Shown: positions 1 to 7,517 of the stretch, piece after piece
How positions within the stretch are numbered: the stretch's first letter is position 1
Layout of the letters: each line of letters begins with the position of its first letter
Origin: Bacteroidales bacterium 45-6
GTDB lineage: Bacteria; Bacteroidota; Bacteroidia; Bacteroidales; Dysgonomonadaceae
Assembly: GCA_001897035.1 (NCBI GenBank)
Contig: MKRS01000314.1
Span: forward strand, 1-10,657
DNA length: 10,657 nucleotides
Direction: 5' to 3'
Notes under the pieces: model-generated
The model's database searches: none
The model's input: the letters and a program-made list of their open reading frames with translations, nothing else
What the model was told of the DNA's origin: nothing
Translations under genes and position numbers: made by a program

Positions 1-1
1 A

Positions 2-916
2 AATCCTTATCCGGACGCAACGCACGAACTGTGTATGGCATCCGACGCAGTGCTTTTCGGAGCCATCGGCGACCCGAAGTTCGACAACAACCCCAATGCC
101 AAAGTTCGTCCCGAACAAGGCCTTTTGGCGATGCGTAAGAAGTTGGAACTATACGGCAATTTGCGTCCGGTGACTACTTTTCCGTCCTTGATCCACAAAT
201 CACCTCTTCGGGCCGATTTGGTGGAAGGGGCCGATTTTATGTGCATCCGTGAATTGACTGGCGGAATGTACTTTGGCCGCCCACAAGGGCGCAGCGAAGA
301 CGGAAACACAGCTTACGACACTTGTGTCTATACACGCGAGGAAGTAGAACGCATCCTGCATTTGGCATACAAATATGCTCGTCTGCGCCGCAAAAAAGTG
401 ACCGTGGTGGACAAAGCCAACGTGATCGCGACATCCCGCCTTTGGAGACAAATTGCGCAGGAAATCGAAAAAGAATATCCCGATGTGGAAACAGAATACA
501 TGTTTGTGGACAATGCAGCCATGCAGCTTATCCAATGGCCAAAACGTTTCGATGTGCTGGTGACTGAAAACCTATTCGGGGACATCCTCACAGACGAGGC
601 ATCGGTCATCACGGGTTCCATGGGAATGCTTCCCTCGGCTTCGATAGGCGTGCATACTTCGGTGTTCGAACCCATCCACGGCTCATATCCGCAAGCCAAA
701 GGCAAAAACATCGCCAACCCGTTGGCCACGATCCTTTCGGCAGCCATGATGTTTGAATATGCTTTCGCCTTGATGGACGAAGGAGGTTTCATCCGCAAAG
801 CAGTGGATGCCTCTATGGAAGCTGGCGTGGTGACAGAAGACATCGCTTCGGGCGGCAAGGCATATTCCACCTCCGAAGTCGGTGACTGGATCGTGGACTA
901 CATCGAGAAGAATTGA
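2..916 (+). CDS. leuB: 3-isopropylmalate dehydrogenase, 5' end outside the window
   Basis: This enzyme carries out the NAD-dependent oxidative decarboxylation of 3-isopropylmalate in leucine biosynthesis, in the cytoplasm. The open frame runs in from the left edge (first full codon at base 2); the ATG at base 35 is internal, because the codons before it ([11 protein letters not shown]) continue the family alignment. About 304 residues are present of the usual 350-360, so roughly 50 N-terminal residues are missing. Visible family motifs, numbered from the Met at base 35, are ELYGNLRPV with the substrate Arg44, TGGMYFG with catalytic Tyr79, VVDKANV with catalytic Lys127, FVDNAAMQL with metal ligand Asp159, [10 protein letters not shown] with Asp183 and Asp187, and [10 protein letters not shown] near the NAD site. 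Isocitrate and tartrate dehydrogenases share the fold, but the GNLRPV motif and spacing favour LeuB. It is convergent with fabH and ends in the hairpin at 941-984. Confidence 0.95.
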   Translation, partial: NPYPDATHELCMASDAVLFGAIGDPKFDNNPNAKVRPEQGLLAMRKKLELYGNLRPVTTFPSLIHKSPLRADLVEGADFMCIRELTGGMYFGRPQGRSEDGNTAYDTCVYTREEVERILHLAYKYARLRRKKVTVVDKANVIATSRLWRQIAQEIEKEYPDVETEYMFVDNAAMQLIQWPKRFDVLVTENLFGDILTDEASVITGSMGMLPSASIGVHTSVFEPIHGSYPQAKGKNIANPLATILSAAMMFEYAFALMDEGGFIRKAVDASMEAGVVTEDIASGGKAYSTSEVGDWIVDYIEKN

Positions 917-940
917 TCGACACAACCAATATCCTTTATT

Positions 941-984
941 ATAATAACAAAAGGCATTCCTTGCGGAATGCCTTTTGTTATTAT
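941..984. terminator. bidirectional intrinsic terminator between leuB and fabH
   Basis: This is a perfect 20-bp inverted repeat: 941-960 pairs with 965-984 around a TTGC loop at 961-964. The core stem is GC-containing (AAAGGCATTCC), and the outer part is A-rich on the left and T-rich on the right. Either strand therefore gives a hairpin followed by a T-rich tract. It lies 24 bases past the leuB stop and 14 bases past the fabH stop, and would serve both convergent genes. Confidence 0.92.
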
Positions 985-998
985 TTAGGTCACAAATC

Positions 999-1988
999 TT
1001 AATCGGCTTCACCGAGTACAATCTTGTTTTCCAAGCAAATGCCAGCGCAGGTGAGTCCTCCGCCGAAACCGATAAGCAGAAGCTGGTCGTTCTGTTTGAT
1101 TTTTCCGGAAGCCAAACCATTGTACCATGCAATAGGAATCGATGCTGCCGAGGTGTTGCCGTAGCTTCGGACACTCTCCATACATCTTTCCATTGGGAAA
1201 TCCAAGTTCTTGCACACGGCCTCCAAAATGCGGATATTGGCACTATGAGGAATCAGGTAATCAACCTGTTCTAAGGTCATCTTATTCTTTTCGAGCAGAA
1301 CCGGGATATTTTTCACCAAGGTAGAAACAGCCCATCTGAACACCGCCCTTCCATTCTGGTGCATCTTACCGTCACCCAGAATAGGCTCACCATCAACCGT
1401 TTGCGATAGATGGGAGATGAACAGCTCTTTGCCAAGGCTTCCATCCGTATCGGTGAGCGGTTCAAAAACATGATTATCGGAACTGGCTTCCACAATCACC
1501 GCTCCCGCCCCATCTCCAAACAAGATACAGGAGTTTCTGTCCGACAGGTCGATGGCCTTTGACAATGTTTCGGCACCGATCACCAATATCCTGCGGTGAG
1601 TCTGGGCCGCAATCAGCCCTTTCGCCAATATGAGACCATATACAAACCCTCCGCAAGCTGCCGACAAGTCTATACATCCTGCATTCGAGATGCCCAGCCT
1701 TGCCTGCACCCGGCTGGCCACATTGGGCAATATCTGATCGGGCGTGCTGGTGGCCACAATGACAAAATCGACATCGTCCACGCTTGTGTGGTGATTCTTC
1801 TTCAATGCCTCCACGGCCTTCACGCACAAGTCGCTGGTATATTCGTCTTCCGAAGAGAAATAACGCCTTTCAATGCCCGTTCTCTCGCGAATCCACTCGT
1901 CAGAGGTTTCTAAATATGCTTCAAAAAAAGCATTTGTGACTTCTAGTTCGGGACGATAGATTCCGATTGATTTAATTGTAGCGCCCAT
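999..1988 (-). CDS. fabH: beta-ketoacyl-ACP synthase III
   Basis: FabH condenses acetyl-CoA (or a branched short-chain acyl-CoA) with malonyl-ACP to start type II fatty-acid synthesis in the cytoplasm. From the Met at 1988 the protein is 329 residues, the normal length. The triad falls at Cys112 (DLSAACGGF), His248 (IPHSANIRI) and Asn278 (YGNTSAASIP); Cys112 is exactly the E. coli position. Trp32 and Arg36 of the CoA-binding TSDEWIRERTGI motif and the C-terminal IGFGGGLTCAG are present. Two ATG codons are adjacent (1991 and 1988). I chose the second because MGATIKSIGIYRPE matches the usual FabH N-terminus; an in-frame extension to 2048 is AT-rich low-complexity sequence and is rejected. It stands alone, without plsX or rpmF beside it. 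It could be a FabH paralogue serving a special pathway, because some Bacteroidota carry two. Confidence 0.93.
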   Translation of the reverse strand: MGATIKSIGIYRPELEVTNAFFEAYLETSDEWIRERTGIERRYFSSEDEYTSDLCVKAVEALKKNHHTSVDDVDFVIVATSTPDQILPNVASRVQARLGISNAGCIDLSAACGGFVYGLILAKGLIAAQTHRRILVIGAETLSKAIDLSDRNSCILFGDGAGAVIVEASSDNHVFEPLTDTDGSLGKELFISHLSQTVDGEPILGDGKMHQNGRAVFRWAVSTLVKNIPVLLEKNKMTLEQVDYLIPHSANIRILEAVCKNLDFPMERCMESVRSYGNTSAASIPIAWYNGLASGKIKQNDQLLLIGFGGGLTCAGICLENKIVLGEAD

Positions 1989-1991
1989 CAT

Positions 1992-2291
1992 TTTTTTCGA
2001 ATTTATATTTTGAAAAGATTTATTAATAGAATAAATGAGATAAAACACAGCAACCCCTTCGGCAGGAAGCAGCTAAGCACTTGTGGACTTTCCCTAAATT
2101 TTCCAATTTACAAAACAATCATACGACTGAAAAACAACCTATTGGAATACACTGAATACCTTTTTACAAGCCCCGCGATTATTCCTTTTGCTCATTTGAA
2201 TTGCGAAGATAAAAAATTTTATTCTGCCCCAAACATTCGCCGGAGGCTTCACCAATAGACATCTCCGCCCGATGCAAGCTTGGGAAAAGGG
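1992..2291. other. 300-bp gene-free region upstream of fabH
   Basis: This stretch separates the AraC gene stop from the fabH start; both genes are on the minus strand. It is AT-rich, especially at 1990-2040 and 2090-2230. An 82-codon frame at 2010-2258 (+) looks random in composition and is not called. It must hold the fabH promoter, but I found no exact TAnnTTTG box for it. A weak 5-bp inverted repeat (CGGAG at 2241-2245, CTCCG at 2263-2267), followed on the minus strand by a T run near 2213-2218, might end araC transcription. The one GC-rich island, at about 2045-2085, is listed separately. Confidence 0.6.
2045..2085 (+). ncRNA. possible structured RNA with SRP-RNA-like apical motif (weak)
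   Basis: A GC-rich island stands out in AT-rich surroundings. The 16 bases at 2058-2073 (TTCGGCAGGAAGCAGC) match 14 of 16 positions of the E. coli 4.5S RNA apical segment UCCGGAAGGAAGCAGC. The closing stem is preserved (UUC with GGA around a GGCA loop), and the 3' SRP-protein-binding side GGAAGCAGC is intact. CACA (2045-2048) can pair with TGTG (2081-2084). Against this, the conserved 5' side GUCAGG is not present (AACCCC instead), and I cannot see long flanking stems as expected for a ~100-nt SRP RNA. It may instead be part of the fabH leader on the other strand, or chance. Confidence 0.2.
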
Positions 2292-3179
2292 TCATTCCCC
2301 ATTGCGGTATTCCATCGGAGTCATTCCTTTGTATTTCTTGAAAAAACGTCCCAAAAACGAAGGGCTTGAAAAATGCAACTCTTCCGCAATCTGCGCAATT
2401 GTCAGATTGGAGGATTTGAGCAAAGCCTGGATGTGGAGCATAACCATTTCATTAATAAGGTCTAATGGCTTGCGCCCAAGAACTTTTTTCACCACCTTCG
2501 AAAGATGCTTGGGCGTGATAAACAGTCTGTTGGCATAAAATGTCACTTCCCTTTCTTTCAAATAGTTTTGAGAAAGTAATTGACTGAATTGCAAGCTGAT
2601 TTCATCGTTTCTGCTGTGATTTGTACTCTTTCCAGTGGGTAAATTGTCGTACAATGAGATGGCTTCATACAACAGCGCCCTCAACAAATTGCGGATGATT
2701 TTGTCGTGCATAGCCAATTGTTTCTCAGGGTAACGCTTAATTATCAGCGCATAATAATCAAGCAAGATGGAAAACTTGGCTTCATCGAGCTCCATGCAGG
2801 GATTTTGCTCGATAATGTAAGGCAATTCGGGACTTGGAAACATCCTAAGTTCCGAATAAAAGTCCAACGAAAAGAAGAGGTATTCGATAGAAAAATCCAC
2901 GTTGGCGAAATGCGACTCGATAATAAATCCCGGAAGGATGCACATCACGGTTCTTTCTTTAAGGACATACTCCTTCAGATTCAGACTGATCCGCCCCTCG
3001 CCCTTAGTGCAAATTATAAAAGCTGCACCATCCACTATATGAGGATGGGAAAATGGCATTTCAGGAAAGTCCTCCTCTTTGCTCCGCGAAACGATCAGGT
3101 TCTTGATCGCCATCTCGGGCTTTTCGCCGGGAATATTATCAATCGAAATGGTCGTAAAACTAACACCTAACTTATCCAT
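2292..3179 (-). CDS. AraC-family transcriptional regulator, divergent from efflux operon
   Basis: This is a 295-residue DNA-binding regulator. Residues about 22-110 look like the cupin-type sensor domain (FSHPHIVDGAAFII, then a strand-rich stretch ending in VMCILPG). Residues about 195-293 are the AraC/XylS DNA-binding domain with two helix-turn-helix units: the first near 210-232 (VTFYANRLFITPKHLSKVVKK), the second near 258-281 (IAQIAEELHFSSPSFLGRFFKK), closing with the family signature GMTPMEYR. The start at 3179 gives a normal length. The gene is transcribed away from the RND efflux operon, with 181 bases between the two starts. This arrangement is common for local regulators, so control of 3361-8840 is a reasonable inference; the ligand is unknown. 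A minus-strand box TATATTTG at 3209-3216, matching TAnnTTTG, lies about 30 bases upstream of the start. Confidence 0.9.
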   Translation of the reverse strand: MDKLGVSFTTISIDNIPGEKPEMAIKNLIVSRSKEEDFPEMPFSHPHIVDGAAFIICTKGEGRISLNLKEYVLKERTVMCILPGFIIESHFANVDFSIEYLFFSLDFYSELRMFPSPELPYIIEQNPCMELDEAKFSILLDYYALIIKRYPEKQLAMHDKIIRNLLRALLYEAISLYDNLPTGKSTNHSRNDEISLQFSQLLSQNYLKEREVTFYANRLFITPKHLSKVVKKVLGRKPLDLINEMVMLHIQALLKSSNLTIAQIAEELHFSSPSFLGRFFKKYKGMTPMEYRNGE

Positions 3180-3208
3180 CGAAATAGTACTTTAATCCAT
3201 TTTTGCTA

Positions 3209-3216
3209 CAAATATA
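3209..3216 (-). promoter_or_regulatory. Bacteroidota -7 promoter element for the araC-type gene
   Basis: Read on the minus strand this is TATATTTG, a full match to the Bacteroidota sigma-ABfr -7 consensus TAnnTTTG. It lies 29 bases upstream of the ATG at 3179. At the distance expected for the -33 TTTG box I see only a poor match (TATG at 3240-3243), so the assignment rests on the -7 box and its position. Confidence 0.5.
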
Positions 3217-3250
3217 ATATCGATTTCGCCATATACCTACATAAAAAACC

Positions 3251-3293
3251 CACAAAGCGACTTTTGTGACTCTTTTGAAGGAAAATAGGCTTC
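3251..3293 (+). promoter_or_regulatory. candidate promoter and operator of the efflux operon
   Basis: TTTG at 3263-3266 is followed after 19 bases by TAGGCTTC at 3286-3293, a 4-of-6 match to the -7 consensus TAnnTTTG. The same place carries an inverted repeat, CACAAA (3251-3256) with TTTGTG (3263-3268), and a direct repeat CTTTTG at 3261-3266 and 3272-3277, an 11-base spacing of about one helical turn. A weak -35-type region overlapped by small repeats fits an activator-dependent promoter. That the divergent AraC protein binds here is inference. Confidence 0.35.
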
Positions 3294-3360
3294 AAATGTT
3301 CCAGCCAAAGCCATGACCTTTGCACAGAGAATCATGTTTATCAAAAAAATGCAGTAAATT

Positions 3361-4407
3361 ATGAAGAAGAGCAAAAAGCAATTAATAATGGCAGCAGGCA
3401 TTGTTTTGTCCCTGGCTGGCGCTGTGGTGTCTTGCAGCAAAACGAGCAAAGAAACTCCCGTCGAGTCGCCCGTAAACGTGAAGACCTGGGTGGCTTCAAA
3501 TGTTTCGGGAGACGGCCGACGGGAATACGTGGGCACCGTGGAAAGCGAAAATACGGTAGATCTGAGTTTCCAGATCAATGGCAATGTGGAGCAGATCTAC
3601 GTGCAGGAAGGTCAAAACATCCAAAAGGGACAATTGGTGGCACGCATCAATCCAGCTACCCTTCAAAATGTTTATGATGCGGCAAAGGCCACTTTGGCCC
3701 GTGCCAAAGACGCCTTCGACCGGCTTTCGACTTTGCACAAGTCAAACAGCTTGCCTGAAATCAAATTTATAGAAGCACAAACCAACCTGGAACAGGCGCA
3801 AGCCAACGAGCGAATCGCCAAAAAGAATCTGAACGATTGCAACCTCTACGCTCCTCATTCGGGTGTTGTGGGCAAACGATACGCCGAACCAGGCGCAAAC
3901 GTGATGCCCGGCTCACCCATCGTGAGCTTGATGAATATCACATCGGTGAAAGTGAAAGTTCCTGTTCCTGAAAACGACATAGCGACGGTGAAACTGCAGG
4001 CCAGCTGCATGGTGAAAATCTCGGCATTGGGCAATTCAGAATACAAAGGTACGATCATTGAAAAAGGGGTGATGGCGGATCCTGTGTCGCACACCTACGA
4101 CGTGAAAGTGAAAATAGAAAACGGAGGGAAACAGATAATGCCAGGCATGGTCTGCAAGGCCTACTTGCCGGGCATGGACAAGTCGAACGGAATCGTGGTG
4201 CCCCTAAAAGCCGTGCAGGTAGCCTCTTCGGGACAGAATTTCATCTGGACAGTCGATAAATCAGGTAAAGCAATCACCAAAGAGGTAACAACGGGCAAGT
4301 TAGTGGGCAACGGGGTTCTGATTCAATCGGGCTTGGGAGAAGGAGACGTGGTAATTATTGAAGGATACCAAAACCTGAGCGTGGGAATTCCCGTAAAAGC
4401 CATCTAA
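3361..4407 (+). CDS. RND efflux periplasmic adaptor lipoprotein (membrane fusion protein)
   Basis: This 348-residue protein is the AcrA/MexA-type adaptor that links the inner-membrane pump to the outer-membrane channel. Residues 1-24 form a lipoprotein signal peptide (basic MKKSKKQ, hydrophobic core, then AVVS before Cys25), so the mature protein should be lipid-anchored. Then come the first half of the lipoyl domain at about 64-100 (INGNVEQIYVQEGQNIQKGQLVARI), an alpha-helical hairpin at about 101-162, the second lipoyl half at about 165-190 (LYAPHSGVVGKRYAEPGANV), and beta-barrel and membrane-proximal domains to the end. The length is slightly below AcrA (~397). It opens the operon; the pump gene starts 10 bases after its stop. 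Metal-efflux adaptors of the CusB type are an alternative, but no Met/His-rich metal-binding segment is visible. Confidence 0.93.
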   Translation: MKKSKKQLIMAAGIVLSLAGAVVSCSKTSKETPVESPVNVKTWVASNVSGDGRREYVGTVESENTVDLSFQINGNVEQIYVQEGQNIQKGQLVARINPATLQNVYDAAKATLARAKDAFDRLSTLHKSNSLPEIKFIEAQTNLEQAQANERIAKKNLNDCNLYAPHSGVVGKRYAEPGANVMPGSPIVSLMNITSVKVKVPVPENDIATVKLQASCMVKISALGNSEYKGTIIEKGVMADPVSHTYDVKVKIENGGKQIMPGMVCKAYLPGMDKSNGIVVPLKAVQVASSGQNFIWTVDKSGKAITKEVTTGKLVGNGVLIQSGLGEGDVVIIEGYQNLSVGIPVKAI

Positions 4408-4417
4408 AACAAGAATT

Positions 4418-7400
4418 ATGGAAAAGAAGAGCAATATTATAGAATGGTGCATCCGTTACAAGCAGATTGTGTTGCTGATCGTATCAGCCTTGGTGATATT
4501 CGGGATATACTCCCTGAACGCCATGCCCAAGCAGGAATTTCCTACGTTCACCATCAGACAAGGACTGGTGATCGGTGTTTATCCGGGTGCCAATTCGTCC
4601 CAAGTGGAAGAGCAATTGGCCAAACCTTTGGAAAGATTCCTGTTCACTTATAAGGAGATAAAAAAAGCGAAAACTTATTCCGAATCACGGGACGGCATGG
4701 TCTATGTGTTTGTGGAACTGAACGATGACGTCAACAACCGCGACGAAGTCTGGTCGAAGATTAAGCACGGACTTAACCTCTTCAAACAGCAGCTGCCTCC
4801 GGGTGTCCTGGGTTTGATTACCAACGACGATTTCGGCGATACCTCGGCCTTGCTCATCACTCTCGAGTCGGGGAGCAAGACCTACAGGCAGCTTCAGACC
4901 TACCTCGAAAACCTGGAAGATCGTTTGCGCCGAATCGAATCGGTATCTAACCTGCGCCACTACGGCTTGCAGAAGGAACAATTGAGCATCTACGTGGAAA
5001 AGGAGAAAATGGCGACTTACGGCATCAACCTCCTAAGCCTCTACAACACGCTCTCGTCAAAGGGGATGGCGGTGCCGGCCGGAAAAGTGGACAACGAACA
5101 GCTGAACGTGCCTATCCACGTGGAATCGACCCACAATTCCGAAAAGGAAATAGAAGATCTAATCGTCTATTCCGACGCAAGGGGAAACAACATCCGGCTA
5201 AAAGACATTGCCAAAGTGGTGCGCGAATACCCCAGACCCGACAGCTACATCACCAACAACGGCAAGAAATGTCTGGTGCTTTCGGCAGAGATGCGTTCGG
5301 GTTACAACATCGTGGAATATGGCAAGCAAGTGGAAAAGGTACTGAAAGAATACCAGCAAACCTTGCCCAAAGACGTAAACATCTACCGGATTGCCGACCA
5401 GCCACAAGTGGTGGGAGACTCCATTTTCTCTTTCCTGAGAGAATTGATGATAGCCATCGTTTCGGTGCTGCTGGTGATCGTGCTGCTACTTCCATTGCGC
5501 GTGGCAGGCGTGGCAGCTTCGTCCATCCCAATCTCCATTTTTATCTCGCTGGCATTGATGTTTGCCTTCGGCATCGAGCTGAACACCGTGACATTAGCCG
5601 CGCTGATCGTGGTGCTGGGGATGATTGTGGACAACTCTATCGTGATCGTGGACAGCTACTTGGAAAAGCTCGATCATGGAGTACCCCGTCTGGAAGCCTC
5701 CGTGGCAAGCACAAAAGAATATTTCAAGGCCATCCTGTCGGCCACATTGGCCATCAGCGTCACCTTCTTTCCCTTTTTAGTGACAATGAGAGGACAGTTT
5801 CTCGACTTTCTCCGCTCATTTCCTTGGACTATACTGATTACCCTCGGGGTATCACTGGCTGTAGCAGTCATGGTGATCCCATTCTTTCAATACCACTTCA
5901 TCCGAAAAGGGATAGCCAAATCCGACGATGACGACAAGCCGAAGAAAAAGACAGTTCTCGACAGGCTTCAGGAAGGGTACAACTGGCTACTTGACAAGGT
6001 GTTTGACTATCCAAAAACAAGTATCGCCATCACTTTGGCATCGATAGTCATCGGCTTCTATATGTTCGCCCAAGTTCCGCAACGCTTGATGCCTATTGCC
6101 GAGCGCAACCAGTTTGCAGTGGAGATCTACCTGCCAAACGGAAGTTCATTGGACGAGACAAGGGTTGTGGCCGAAGACTTGGAACACACATTGAGAAAAG
6201 ACAAGCGCGTTGTCTCCGTCACCAATTTCATGGGCTTGGGTTCGCCCCGGTTCCAGACGTCGTATGCCCCGAAGATAGGTGGGAAAAATTTCGCCCAGTT
6301 TATTGTCAACACCTCGTCGAGCAGCGACACCGAAGACATGCTGGAGGAATACTCCGATAAATATGCCCATCACTATCCCGGCGCATACGTCAAATTCAAG
6401 CAATTGGATTATCAAAACGTGCAATCGGAAATTGAAGTACGCATCTCCGGAGACAGCATCAACGTGCTCAAACATGAAGCGAACAAACTCATTGCCGAAT
6501 TCAATAAGCTAAGCGAACCTCAACGAATCTGGACTAACTTCGAAGAGCCGCTTCCTGGAGCGTCCATCTATGTGGATCAAGTGGAAGCCAGCCGCCTGGG
6601 CGTCAATGACATGCTGGTGGGTCTCGGAATCGCTTCACGGTTTGGGGGGTTCAATATCGGAAATATCTGGGAAAAAGACTATTCTGTGCCATTGGTTCTC
6701 AAATCGCAGTGGGATCACAAATACCCGAATTTGGACGACATCGAAAACGAATACGTTTCGGGACTCATGTCTCCGGCAGTGCCTTTGCGGCAGATAGCAA
6801 AAGTGTCGCCCGACTGGAACGAGGGGCAAATCGTGAGGCGAAACGGAGTGCGAACGGTCACCGTGATGATGGATCTCAAACGGGGTGAACTGGCCAATTT
6901 GGTGCAAAAGAAAGTGGAAAAAATTGTTGACCAGTACAAGGAGAAATCGACCGAGAAAGGAATCCGGATCACCTATGGCGGGGTAAGAGAAAGCGACGAC
7001 GAGACGTTGCCTCAAATTCTTTTTGGATTAATCATTTCGGTGGTCATCATCTTCTTCATCCTGATATTCCACTTCAGGAGCATCCGCTTGTCGGTACTCA
7101 TCATGGGTTCCACCTTGCTTTGCTTCTTCGGTGCCGCACTTGGGCTGAAAATCATGCACCTGAATTTCAGTATGACGGCAGTGCTGGGCATCGTGAGCTT
7201 GATCGGGATCATTGTCCGCAACGGCATCATCATGTTCGACTACATCAAAGAACTACGCCACGAAGGGAAAACCGTGTATGACGCAGCCAAAGAAGCTGGC
7301 CGCCGAAGGATGCGACCCATTTTCCTTACCACGGCCGCCGCTTCAATCGGCGTTATCCCGATGATTATCAGCAAAAGTCCGCTGTGGTGTCCCATGGGAA

Positions 7401-7513
7401 CCGTCATCTCATTTGGGTCAGTAGTCACCATGGTATTCATCCTCACTGCTTTGCCCGTGGTTTACTGGCTCGTCTATCGCGGTCAGGACAAAGCAAAACC
7501 TAACAAAAATTAA
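4418..7513 (+). CDS. RND-family inner-membrane efflux transporter (AcrB/HAE type)
   Basis: This 1031-residue proton-driven pump is the central part of the tripartite exporter. Its layout is the normal RND duplication: TM1 at ~15-33, a large periplasmic loop to ~338, TM2-TM6 at ~340-492, a charged cytoplasmic linker (~497-511), TM7 at ~533-551, a second periplasmic loop to ~863, and TM8-TM12 at ~866-1019. The TM4 motif reads VLGMIVDNSIVIVD, so Asp405 matches AcrB Asp407 and Asn406 replaces Asp408. In TM10, IIVRNGIIMFDY puts Arg934 at the place of AcrB Lys940. Arg966 and Thr971 (MRPIFLTT) match the remaining relay residues. The sequence looks like the hydrophobe/amphiphile class rather than a heavy-metal CzcA/CusA pump, since TM4 lacks the metal-class acidic pattern. 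The substrate is not predictable. The downstream channel gene begins 4 bases past the stop. Confidence 0.95.
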   Translation: MEKKSNIIEWCIRYKQIVLLIVSALVIFGIYSLNAMPKQEFPTFTIRQGLVIGVYPGANSSQVEEQLAKPLERFLFTYKEIKKAKTYSESRDGMVYVFVELNDDVNNRDEVWSKIKHGLNLFKQQLPPGVLGLITNDDFGDTSALLITLESGSKTYRQLQTYLENLEDRLRRIESVSNLRHYGLQKEQLSIYVEKEKMATYGINLLSLYNTLSSKGMAVPAGKVDNEQLNVPIHVESTHNSEKEIEDLIVYSDARGNNIRLKDIAKVVREYPRPDSYITNNGKKCLVLSAEMRSGYNIVEYGKQVEKVLKEYQQTLPKDVNIYRIADQPQVVGDSIFSFLRELMIAIVSVLLVIVLLLPLRVAGVAASSIPISIFISLALMFAFGIELNTVTLAALIVVLGMIVDNSIVIVDSYLEKLDHGVPRLEASVASTKEYFKAILSATLAISVTFFPFLVTMRGQFLDFLRSFPWTILITLGVSLAVAVMVIPFFQYHFIRKGIAKSDDDDKPKKKTVLDRLQEGYNWLLDKVFDYPKTSIAITLASIVIGFYMFAQVPQRLMPIAERNQFAVEIYLPNGSSLDETRVVAEDLEHTLRKDKRVVSVTNFMGLGSPRFQTSYAPKIGGKNFAQFIVNTSSSSDTEDMLEEYSDKYAHHYPGAYVKFKQLDYQNVQSEIEVRISGDSINVLKHEANKLIAEFNKLSEPQRIWTNFEEPLPGASIYVDQVEASRLGVNDMLVGLGIASRFGGFNIGNIWEKDYSVPLVLKSQWDHKYPNLDDIENEYVSGLMSPAVPLRQIAKVSPDWNEGQIVRRNGVRTVTVMMDLKRGELANLVQKKVEKIVDQYKEKSTEKGIRITYGGVRESDDETLPQILFGLIISVVIIFFILIFHFRSIRLSVLIMGSTLLCFFGAALGLKIMHLNFSMTAVLGIVSLIGIIVRNGIIMFDYIKELRHEGKTVYDAAKEAGRRRMRPIFLTTAAASIGVIPMIISKSPLWCPMGTVISFGSVVTMVFILTALPVVYWLVYRGQDKAKPNKN

Positions 7514-7517
7514 TCGT

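Noticed and set aside
328..870. 180-codon antisense frame within leuB
   Set aside because: It is a shadow of the leuB coding frame, which shows all the dehydrogenase motifs; no independent domain is recognisable.
1989..2048. Upstream extension of fabH to 2048
   Set aside because: The extra residues (MFYLIYSINKSFQNINSKK) are AT-driven and precede the conserved FabH N-terminus; Cys112 numbering matches E. coli only from 1988.
2010..2258. 82-codon open frame on the plus strand upstream of fabH
   Set aside because: It overlaps the fabH leader, has random-looking composition with no recognisable motif, and lies antisense to the expected fabH transcript.
5269..5931. 220-codon open frame in another plus-strand frame inside the RND pump gene
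   Set aside because: The translation is rich in Arg, His and Gly as expected for a shifted reading of the pump gene, while the pump frame itself carries clear TM2-TM6 motifs.
5918..5950. Asp-rich, Lys-rich linker (DDDDKPKKK) in the RND pump
   Set aside because: It looks like an enteropeptidase site, but it lies in the cytoplasmic loop between TM6 and TM7, where charged linkers are usual; most likely coincidence.
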